A stretch of 5,019 nucleotides of DNA from an uncultured Fastidiosipila sp. (GTDB lineage Bacteria; Bacillota; Clostridia; Saccharofermentanales; Fastidiosipilaceae). The stretch is taken from the NCBI GenBank assembly GCA_938014865.1, contig CALLQJ010000116.1, positions 1 through 5,019 on the forward strand, in the 5' to 3' direction. The notes under the pieces are model-generated. The model made no database searches and was not told the DNA's origin. It saw nothing but the letters and a program-made list of their open reading frames with translations. Shown piece by piece: positions 1-5,019 of the stretch (positions within the stretch are counted from its first letter, which is position 1; every line of letters starts with the position of its first letter). The position numbers were made by a program, and so were the translations under genes.

Positions 1-348
1 GGCGCCATGCTGACCATGCGCGAACTCGGACGCTTCATGCGCGTCTTCGGAGATGCGATTTACGGCACAAGAGCCCTGGCGCCCTATGTCATCCGGAAAT
101 GGCGCTACCTGCAGAAAGACGGGCGCTATTTTGCCTTCTATCTTTACAGCGGTTTCCCGCGTCTGGCCAATCGGCTCTACATCAGCTGCCCCGAGACAGT
201 CGAACCCGAGGCGATCAAAGGGGTCAAAGCATTGCGCACGGGCGAGGAGCTGCCGTTCACGACGGAAGAGGAATACATTGTGCTCAATACAGAAAACTTC
301 TCGCTGCGTGACGCGCTTTATGCCGAAGGCTTTGAACTGCTGGTATAA
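1..348 (+). CDS. Probable alpha-L-fucosidase (GH29), C-terminal fragment
   Basis: This is the 3' end of a gene that enters from the left; the frame is open to base 1 and ends at TAA 346-348. The segment RELGRFMRVFGDAIYGTRA (bases 19-75) resembles the conserved end of the GH29 fucosidase catalytic barrel, where a helix of the type 'lReiGeWLkvNGEAIYGTR' precedes the C-terminal beta-sandwich. The remaining roughly 90 residues, with alternating hydrophobic stretches such as YFAFYLYSGF and EYIVLNTENF, fit that small beta domain. GH29 enzymes hydrolyse terminal alpha-L-fucose from glycans. The catalytic nucleophile and any signal peptide lie outside the window, so activity and location cannot be judged. 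The Met codons at 7 and 16 are probably internal, because no ribosome binding site is visible in the few bases before them. The family call rests mainly on the one AIYGTR motif; another glycosidase with a similar tail is possible. Confidence 0.62.
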   Translation, partial: GAMLTMRELGRFMRVFGDAIYGTRALAPYVIRKWRYLQKDGRYFAFYLYSGFPRLANRLYISCPETVEPEAIKGVKALRTGEELPFTTEEEYIVLNTENFSLRDALYAEGFELLV

Positions 349-378
349 AACGGATGCTCCGGAAACGGATGTTCCGGA
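348..378 (+). repeat. 15-bp tandem duplication forming a hairpin after the fucosidase stop
   Basis: AAACGGATGCTCCGG (348-362) is followed directly by AAACGGATGTTCCGG (363-377), a two-copy tandem repeat differing at one base. The junction can fold: TCCGGAA (358-364) pairs with TTCCGGA (372-378) around a 7-base loop. No T-tract follows, so it is not a standard terminator. It starts on the last base of the fucosidase stop codon. Confidence 0.6.
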
Positions 379-408
379 ACAAACGGCCTGACAGGCCTGC
401 AGCCCTTC

Positions 409-432
409 CCGAGGCCTTTTAAGAGGCCCCGG
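409..432 (+). other. Stem-loop in the fucosidase-esterase gap, no T-tract
   Basis: GGCCT (413-417) pairs with AGGCC (424-428), extended inward by a T-G wobble (418/423) around a TTAA loop. It extends outward, past an A/C mismatch, by CCG (409-411) with CGG (430-432). The bases after it (ATACTTGTAAG) contain no run of T, so it does not look like an efficient intrinsic terminator. It could act as an RNA processing or 3'-end-stabilising structure between two co-transcribed genes. The function is inferred. Confidence 0.4.
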
Positions 433-443
433 ATACTTGTAAG

Positions 444-505
444 AAACGCTCCGATTTGAGATGATCATCTGAACGAAATGATGATCTTCCCGATGAGGAG
501 CGTTT
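444..505 (+). promoter_or_regulatory. Inverted repeat enclosing the esterase ribosome binding site
   Basis: AAACGCTCC (444-452) is the exact reverse complement of GGAGCGTTT (497-505). Inside it, GATCATC (463-469) is complementary to GATGATC (480-486), so the RNA could form a two-tier stem. The right outer arm includes most of the GAGGAG ribosome binding site (495-500) of the esterase start at 508. In a transcript containing both arms, the site would be paired. This suggests translational control, but it is inferred from complementarity alone and no folding energy was calculated. Confidence 0.45.
456..473. promoter_or_regulatory. Palindromic operator-like site
   Basis: TTGAGATGATCATCTGAA contains a perfect 12-bp palindrome, AGATGATCATCT (459-470). 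Two further matching pairs lie outside one mismatch on each side, giving 16 of 18 symmetric bases. This size and symmetry suit a dimeric transcription factor. The left end, TTGAGA (456-461), is also a 5/6 match to a -35 box. With an 18-base spacer, GATGAT (480-485) would be a weak -10, so a bound regulator would block this promoter. Neither regulator nor promoter is confirmed. Confidence 0.35.
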
Positions 506-507
506 TT

Positions 508-1632
508 ATGCCTGTGATCCCTCTTTCTGATATTCCCTGCGTACGTATTTTAGGCCGCAGCCCTTTAAATCAAGACGGGCTGACGCTGTTCTGGCCCGCT
601 TCAGGCATTGAATTTTTATTCAGCGGCAGCAGCCTCTGTCTGGACTACCGGGCGGATTTCTCCTCCATGGAACCCTGGCTGAGTGCGGAGCTGAACGGCA
701 GAAGGCTCATACGCATGCCCCTTAATAAAGGGGAGGGGCGTGTCTGCCTTTTCCGCGGCATGCGTCCGGGGCTTGTAAAACATATCAGAATTTTGAAGGA
801 CACCCAGGCAATGTACGACGATCCGCAGCAGCTTTTGCAGTTCCAAGCGCTGGCCTTTCCCGACGGGGCGTTTAAGCCGCTGAAAGAGGCGCCTTATTAT
901 TTTGAATTTATCGGCGACAGCATTACCAGCGGGGAAGGGGCGATCGGTGCGCCCTGTGAAGAAGACTGGATCAGTGCTTTTTTCACGGTCATTCCGAATT
1001 ATGCCGTGCTGACAGCCGATGCCTTCGGCGCCGATTTCAGCCTGATTTCGCACAGCGGCTGGGGCCTGGTCAGCAATTGGGCGAATAATATTCACTGCAC
1101 CATCCCCGGTCATTACGAGCTGCTCTGCGGCCCGGCCCGGGGGCCCCGAAACCGGGCACTCGGTGCGCAGGAAGCCTATGATTTCACGTCCCGGAAGACC
1201 GATGCCGTCCTGATTAATTTAGGCACGAACGATGCCGCAGCCTTTGACAATCCGCCTTTTTATGATCCCGAAAGCGGCCGGCGCTATAAACTCAGAAGGC
1301 TTCCGGACGGACGCCGGCATCCGGAAGATGAAGAAAAAATCATCCGCAGGACCGAGGCCTTTCTGAAGACGCTCCGCCGGCTTAATCCGGAGGCCGCGCT
1401 GATTTGGCTTTACGGCATGCTGGGGAACGGTATAGCCGATTTGGCGGCGGAGGGCATCCGCCGTTACCGGGCCGAAACGAAGGATCCTAGGGTCTTTATG
1501 CATAAACTTCCGGAAATGACGGAGGCGGGACGGGGCGCCAGGCAGCACCCCGGCGCGCCGGCGCATCGGGCCGCGGCGGCCTCCCTCATTTCTTTTCTGC
1601 AGGAAAAGGGCTTTTGCCCTAAAGAAGTGTAA
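508..1632 (+). CDS. SGNH/GDSL-type carbohydrate acetyl esterase, CE2-like
   Basis: The product is predicted to remove O-acetyl groups from carbohydrates. The 374-residue protein has an N-terminal region of about 125 residues rich in beta strands, like the jelly-roll domain of CE2 acetyl esterases, followed by an SGNH hydrolase domain. GDSIT (136-140) carries the nucleophile Ser138; SGWG (183-186) fits the oxyanion-glycine block; NLGTND (237-242) gives the block III Asn. RQHPGAPAH (345-353) supplies the probable catalytic His347. No Asp sits three residues before that His, where many SGNH enzymes have one; CE2 members are known to work with a Ser-His dyad. The start at 508 is chosen because GAGGAG (495-500) lies 7 bases upstream, whereas the ATG at 478 has no such site. 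The N-terminus (MPVIPLSDIP) shows no signal peptide, suggesting a cytoplasmic enzyme acting on imported oligosaccharides. It lies 159 bases after the fucosidase gene. The exact substrate is unknown; another SGNH esterase family is possible. Confidence 0.8.
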   Translation: MPVIPLSDIPCVRILGRSPLNQDGLTLFWPASGIEFLFSGSSLCLDYRADFSSMEPWLSAELNGRRLIRMPLNKGEGRVCLFRGMRPGLVKHIRILKDTQAMYDDPQQLLQFQALAFPDGAFKPLKEAPYYFEFIGDSITSGEGAIGAPCEEDWISAFFTVIPNYAVLTADAFGADFSLISHSGWGLVSNWANNIHCTIPGHYELLCGPARGPRNRALGAQEAYDFTSRKTDAVLINLGTNDAAAFDNPPFYDPESGRRYKLRRLPDGRRHPEDEEKIIRRTEAFLKTLRRLNPEAALIWLYGMLGNGIADLAAEGIRRYRAETKDPRVFMHKLPEMTEAGRGARQHPGAPAHRAAAASLISFLQEKGFCPKEV

Positions 1633-1648
1633 ATGCTTCCCTTTTCGG

Positions 1649-1693
1649 AGCCGGCCGGGCGCTTAAATGAGGCGCGAGGGGCCGGGCTTTTGT
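1649..1693 (+). terminator. Probable intrinsic terminator after the esterase gene
   Basis: AGCCGGCC (1649-1656) pairs with GGCCGGGCT (1680-1688) with one bulged G. The loop holds a smaller GCGC (1659-1662) / GCGC (1672-1675) stem. The structure ends in CTTTTGT (1687-1693), a short T-tract. It begins 16 bases after the esterase stop codon and lies before the hisS promoter, as expected for a transcript end. The long loop and short T-run make its strength uncertain. Confidence 0.45.
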
Positions 1694-1706
1694 CCCGGGA
1701 CTTTAG

Positions 1707-1735
1707 ATGAATTCGTCCGGATGGTGTATTATAAT
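1707..1735 (+). promoter_or_regulatory. Promoter of the hisS-aspS operon
   Basis: TATAAT (1730-1735) is a perfect housekeeping-sigma -10 box. Spaced 17 bases upstream, ATGAAT (1707-1712) matches the -35 consensus at only 3 of 6 positions, so the -35 is weak. Transcription would start near 1742, giving a leader of about 57 bases before the hisS start at 1799. The -10 assignment is good; the -35 assignment is tentative. Confidence 0.6.
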
Positions 1736-1798
1736 GCCCTTAAGTATGCGATTTCGGATCGGCTGAGGCCGCTTCGATTTTGCCGAGGAGGAATCAGA

Positions 1799-3067
1799 AT
1801 GAAATTTAATGCGCCGAAGGGCACACAGGATCTTCTGCCGGATGTGACGGCGGCCTGGCAGCGGGTGGAACGGAAATTTGCGGACATCTGCCGCCTTTAC
1901 GGCTATGAAGAGATAAGGGTGCCGACTTTTGAGCATACCGAAATATTTCAGCGCGGGGTGGGCGATACGACGGATATTGTCCAAAAGGAAATGTATACCT
2001 TTGAAGACCTGGGCGGCCGTTCGATGACCCTGCGGCCGGAAGGGACGGCCGGCGTCGTCCGGAGCTTTGTCGAAAACGGCATGGCGTCGAAGGCTTTTCC
2101 CGTAAAACTTTATTATCTGATCACGGCGTTCCGCTATGAAAATGTCCAGAAAGGGCGCTATCGCGAGTTTCATCAGCTCGGCGTGGAGGCCTTCGGTTCG
2201 GAAGGACCCCTGATTGATGCCGAGATCGTGGCCATGCTGGCGCATTTTTTCCGGGAGCGGGGGCTAAAACAGCTGGATCTGCAGGTCAATTCGATCGGCT
2301 GTCCGAGCTGCCGGGCCGAGCATAAAAAAGCCTTGATCGACTTTTTGAGCCCGCATAAAGACGAACTTTGTGCGGACTGCCGGGAGCGCCTGGAGCGCAA
2401 TCCGCTGCGCGTCCTGGACTGCAAGGAAGAAAGCTGCCGCAAGGTAACAGAGGATGCCCCCGTGATGCTTGACTATCTGGATGAGGGCTGCAAGGCGCAT
2501 TTCGAAGGCTTTACCGAGGCGCTGGACAATCTGGGGGTGGCCTATCACATTAATCCCCGCATTGTCCGCGGACTGGACTACTACACGCGCACGGTCTTTG
2601 AATTTGTCTCCGAAAACGTCGGCACGCAGGGGACCATCTGCGGCGGCGGGCGCTACAACGGACTGGTGCAGGAATTAGGCGGCCCGGAGGTGCCCGGGAT
2701 CGGCTTTGCCATGGGCGAAGAACGGCTTATGATCGAGCTCGAGGCACAAGGGGTTTTGCCGGATGAACGCCCGGTCCCGAGGCTTTTTGTCGCGAGCATG
2801 GACGAGGCCTCGTTGAAAAAAGCCCAGCAGCTTGTCCAAAGGCTGCGTTACCGGGGGATTCCGGCGGAATATGAGCTCTGCGGCCGTTCGATGCGGGCGC
2901 AGATGAAGCAGGCAGACCGCTCGGGGGCCGAATATCTCATGGTGATCGGCCAAAATGAGCGCGAAGCGGGGAAGGCGAATATCCGAAGCCTTCGCGAGCG
3001 CGACAAAGCAGAAGAATGCTTTGCCTTTGACGATATGGAGGGCCTGGCCGAGCGGCTCAGGGCCTGA
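1799..3067 (+). CDS. hisS: Histidyl-tRNA synthetase
   Basis: This class II synthetase attaches histidine to tRNA-His in the cytoplasm using ATP. The 422-residue length is normal for bacterial HisRS. N-terminal APKGTQDLLP (5-14) is typical. Visible motifs are TLRPEGTAGVVR (77-88), motif 2 FRYENVQKGRYREFHQ (111-126) with ATP-contacting Arg112, the HisA signature RGLDYYTRT (257-265) with catalytic Arg257, GGGRYNGLV (282-290) and motif 3 GIGFAMGEERL (300-310). Cysteines 168, 171, 191, 194, 208 and 213 sit in the insertion domain, a pattern known from Firmicute HisRS. The region from about 325 is the anticodon-binding domain. Motif 2 reads ENVQ where many relatives have ERPQ. The start is set by AGGAGG (1786-1791), 7 bases before ATG. 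The frame stays open for 44 more codons upstream, but these overlap the promoter and terminator. aspS follows 83 bases later, probably on the same transcript. Confidence 0.97.
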   Translation: MKFNAPKGTQDLLPDVTAAWQRVERKFADICRLYGYEEIRVPTFEHTEIFQRGVGDTTDIVQKEMYTFEDLGGRSMTLRPEGTAGVVRSFVENGMASKAFPVKLYYLITAFRYENVQKGRYREFHQLGVEAFGSEGPLIDAEIVAMLAHFFRERGLKQLDLQVNSIGCPSCRAEHKKALIDFLSPHKDELCADCRERLERNPLRVLDCKEESCRKVTEDAPVMLDYLDEGCKAHFEGFTEALDNLGVAYHINPRIVRGLDYYTRTVFEFVSENVGTQGTICGGGRYNGLVQELGGPEVPGIGFAMGEERLMIELEAQGVLPDERPVPRLFVASMDEASLKKAQQLVQRLRYRGIPAEYELCGRSMRAQMKQADRSGAEYLMVIGQNEREAGKANIRSLRERDKAEECFAFDDMEGLAERLRA

Positions 3068-3150
3068 TTTACACAGGAGAAGATCCGGAAAAATCGCGAA
3101 CGATAAAAATCCGGAAACGATCGGGAAAGACAGAAAGAGGAATAATTAAT

Positions 3151-4944
3151 ATGGCGGAATCAATGCACGGACTCAAACGCAGCTGCCGCTGCACGGAAAT
3201 GACAGAAGAGATGTTGGGCCGGGAGCTGACCCTGATGGGCTGGTGCCAGCGGCAAAGGGACCTCGGCGGCCTGACTTTTATTACCCTGCGCGACCGCAGC
3301 GGCTTGGTCCAATTGGTAGCGGATGAGGATTCAAGCGAAGCGGTCCGGGAAAAGGCGTCCCGGGTCCGTTCCGAATATGTGCTGGCGGCACGCGGCACGC
3401 TGCGCCGGCGGGAAGCGCCGAATCCGGAGATGAAAACCGGGGAGTGGGAGCTTCATCTTGACGAGCTGCGCATCCTGAGCGAGGCGAAGACGCCGCCCTT
3501 TTATATTGAAGAAAACGTCGACGTCAAAGAAAGCCTCAGGCTGCAGTATCGCTACCTTGATCTGCGCCGCCCGGATATGCAAAGACTCCTGGCGCTGCGC
3601 TCCGAAGTCTCGAACTTTACCCGGGCTTTTTTCGCGGATGAAGGCTTCTTGGATATTGAAACCCCGATTTTGGGAAAAAGCACGCCGGAGGGCGCCCGCG
3701 ACTATCTGGTGCCGTCAAGAGTTTTCCCCGGCCGCTTTTTTGCCCTGCCGCAAAGTCCGCAGATCTTTAAGCAGATCCTGATGACGGCAGGCTGCGACCG
3801 TTATTTCCAGCTGGCCCGCTGCTTCCGGGATGAGGACCTTCGCGCGGACCGGCAGCCGGAATTTACCCAGCTTGATATGGAGATGTCTTTTGTCTCTTCC
3901 GAAGAGGTGATGGACGTCACCGAGCGTTACCTCAAGGCCTTGCTTTCGGAGCTGCGCGGCACGGAAATCAAAGAAGATTTCGAGCGCATCAGCTGGGCGG
4001 AGGCGATGGAGCGCTACGGTTCGGATAAGCCGGATACGCGTTTCGGCCTGGAACTTTGCGATATTTCCGATCTGGCGGCGGATAGTTCTTTCCGCGTCTT
4101 CAGCGGCGCGGTCAAGGACGGCGGTTCGGTGCGCCTGATCAGGGTGCCGCAGGGCGGCAGCATGACGCGCCGGCAGATCGATGATTTAGAAGCGTATGTT
4201 AAAACATATAAGGCGAAGGGACTGGCCTGGCTCGTGCCGGGTGAGAAGTGGCGCGGCTCGGTGCTGAAATTTATTGACGAGGATCTGCGCGGGAAAATCA
4301 GAGAGCGCGCCGGCGCCGAAAACGGCGACCTGCTTTTGATTGTGGCGGATGCGGACAATCGCATTGTTTACGATGCCTTGGGGCAGCTGCGCTGTGAAGT
4401 GGCACGCCGTCTCGAGCTTTATGATCCGAAGGAAGATAAATTCCTCTGGGTGACCGAATTCCCGCTCTTCGACTGGAATGATGAGGAAGAGCGCTGGCAT
4501 GCGGTGCACCATCCCTTTACCATGCCGCTCGAAGACGATATTAAATGGCTGGATGAGGATCCCGGCAAGGTCCGGGCCGAGGCCTATGATATTGTGTGGA
4601 ACGGCACCGAATTAGGCGGCGGCAGCATTCGTATCCACGACCGGGAACTGCAGAATAAGATTTTCGGGCTCTTGGGCTTCAGTCCTGAGGCGGCGTATGA
4701 AAATTTCTCCTTCCTGCTGGATGCCTTTGAATACGGTGTCCCGCCGCACGGCGGCCTGGCGATCGGCCTGGATCGTCTGGTGATGCTGCTGTCCGGCGTC
4801 AGCAATATCCGTGAAGTGATCGCTTTCCCGAAAGTACAGACCTCGGCCGACCTGATGACGAAGGCGCCGGACAAGGTGTCCGAAGAACAGCTCAGGGAGC
4901 TGGGCCTGGAGATCACGGCGGCGGATGACGAAGAAGACGCATAA
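3151..4944 (+). CDS. aspS: Aspartyl-tRNA synthetase, bacterial type
   Basis: This class IIb synthetase charges tRNA-Asp with aspartate. The 597 residues match the full bacterial form. An N-terminal OB-fold anticodon-binding domain (about 1-105) includes RQRDLGG (34-40). The catalytic domain follows: FLDIETPIL (166-174), STPEGARDYLVPSR (177-190), the aspartate-pocket segment QSPQIFKQ (201-208), motif 2 FRDEDLRADRQPEFTQLD (225-242), ELGGGSIRIHD (487-497) and motif 3 GLAIGLDRLVMLL (535-547). The bacterial GAD insertion occupies roughly 285-420, starting near YGSDKPDTRF (289-298). GAGGA (3137-3141) lies 9 bases before the ATG. The Leu in RDLGG is the residue seen in the tRNA-Asp-specific E. coli enzyme rather than the His of the relaxed Pseudomonas enzyme. 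That alone does not settle whether this enzyme also charges tRNA-Asn. No terminator is visible between hisS and aspS or directly after aspS. Confidence 0.97.
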   Translation: MAESMHGLKRSCRCTEMTEEMLGRELTLMGWCQRQRDLGGLTFITLRDRSGLVQLVADEDSSEAVREKASRVRSEYVLAARGTLRRREAPNPEMKTGEWELHLDELRILSEAKTPPFYIEENVDVKESLRLQYRYLDLRRPDMQRLLALRSEVSNFTRAFFADEGFLDIETPILGKSTPEGARDYLVPSRVFPGRFFALPQSPQIFKQILMTAGCDRYFQLARCFRDEDLRADRQPEFTQLDMEMSFVSSEEVMDVTERYLKALLSELRGTEIKEDFERISWAEAMERYGSDKPDTRFGLELCDISDLAADSSFRVFSGAVKDGGSVRLIRVPQGGSMTRRQIDDLEAYVKTYKAKGLAWLVPGEKWRGSVLKFIDEDLRGKIRERAGAENGDLLLIVADADNRIVYDALGQLRCEVARRLELYDPKEDKFLWVTEFPLFDWNDEEERWHAVHHPFTMPLEDDIKWLDEDPGKVRAEAYDIVWNGTELGGGSIRIHDRELQNKIFGLLGFSPEAAYENFSFLLDAFEYGVPPHGGLAIGLDRLVMLLSGVSNIREVIAFPKVQTSADLMTKAPDKVSEEQLRELGLEITAADDEEDA

Positions 4945-4965
4945 GAAAACGCAGGGAGCGCGGAG

Positions 4966-5019
4966 ATGAAGAAAAGAAAACCGTCGGAGGCCTGGGAAGA
5001 AAAGCGGGAAGAAATCCTC
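4966..5019 (+). CDS. Start of an unidentified gene downstream of aspS (partial)
   Basis: An ATG at 4966 follows AGGGAG (4953-4958) at 7-base spacing, and the frame is open for 18 codons to the window edge (MKKRKPSEAWEEKREEIL). It begins 21 bases after the aspS stop with no terminator between, so it is probably read with hisS-aspS. The visible part is highly charged and hydrophilic, without a signal peptide or membrane segment. The ending KREEIL would fit the first helix of a TetR-type regulator, but 18 residues are too few to assign a family. Confidence 0.55.
   Translation, partial: MKKRKPSEAWEEKREEIL

Noticed and set aside
437..465. Second promoter candidate TTGTAA (437-442) with GATGAT (460-465) before the esterase
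   Set aside because: Both boxes match the consensus only partly, and the alternative with TTGAGA at 456 has a better -35, so no separate feature is claimed.
478..507. Alternative esterase start at 478
   Set aside because: No ribosome binding site precedes it, while the ATG at 508 has GAGGAG at 7-base spacing.
616..1113. Antisense ORF inside the esterase gene, and similar long antisense frames inside hisS and aspS
   Set aside because: These frames lie opposite well-supported genes in GC-rich DNA, show no recognisable motifs, and are best explained as shadows of the coding strand.
1758..1781. Small hairpin plus TTTT in the hisS leader as an attenuator
   Set aside because: The stem CGGC/GCCG (1760-1763 / 1768-1771) is only 4 bp and six bases separate it from the T-run, so it is too weak to call.
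1667..1798. A 44-codon N-terminal extension of HisRS from an ATG at 1667
   Set aside because: The extension overlaps the terminator candidate and the TATAAT box. The resulting residues are not HisRS-like, and the ATG at 1799 has an ideal AGGAGG site and a typical HisRS N-terminus.
3083..3117. Repeated ATCCGGAAA at 3083-3091 and 3109-3117 in the hisS-aspS gap
   Set aside because: Two 9-base copies with no flanking extension; similar CCGGAAA words occur elsewhere in the window, so chance is likely.

Overview
The window looks like chromosomal DNA from a moderately GC-rich Firmicute of the class Clostridia, probably a gut or rumen type. The reasons are the hisS-aspS gene order, strong AGGAGG-type ribosome binding sites, the cysteine-rich insertion in the histidyl-tRNA synthetase, and neighbouring genes for glycan breakdown. 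The placement is inferred from gene content and motifs; no search was run. All supported genes lie on the + strand.

Layout. Positions 1-348 hold the 3' end of a gene whose product resembles the C-terminus of a GH29 alpha-L-fucosidase. A 159-base gap (349-507) follows. It contains a short tandem duplication, a stem-loop without a T-tract, a 12-bp perfect palindrome, and a 9-bp inverted repeat whose right arm covers the ribosome binding site of the next gene. Positions 508-1632 encode an SGNH/GDSL esterase resembling carbohydrate esterase family 2 (CE2), with no signal peptide. Positions 1633-1798 hold a probable terminator and then a promoter with a perfect TATAAT. They drive hisS (1799-3067) and aspS (3151-4944), which encode histidyl- and aspartyl-tRNA synthetases. 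A further gene starts at 4966, 21 bases after aspS, and runs off the window.

Function. The first two genes look like a glycan-degrading pair that removes fucose and acetyl decorations, the esterase probably acting in the cytoplasm. The next two are housekeeping genes that charge tRNA-His and tRNA-Asp from one transcript. The terminator and promoter at 1649-1735 appear to separate the two units.

No clearly new biological system was found. The most interesting non-coding structure is the gap before the esterase. There, transcripts reading through from the fucosidase gene could hide the ribosome binding site, while a transcript from a possible internal promoter would not.
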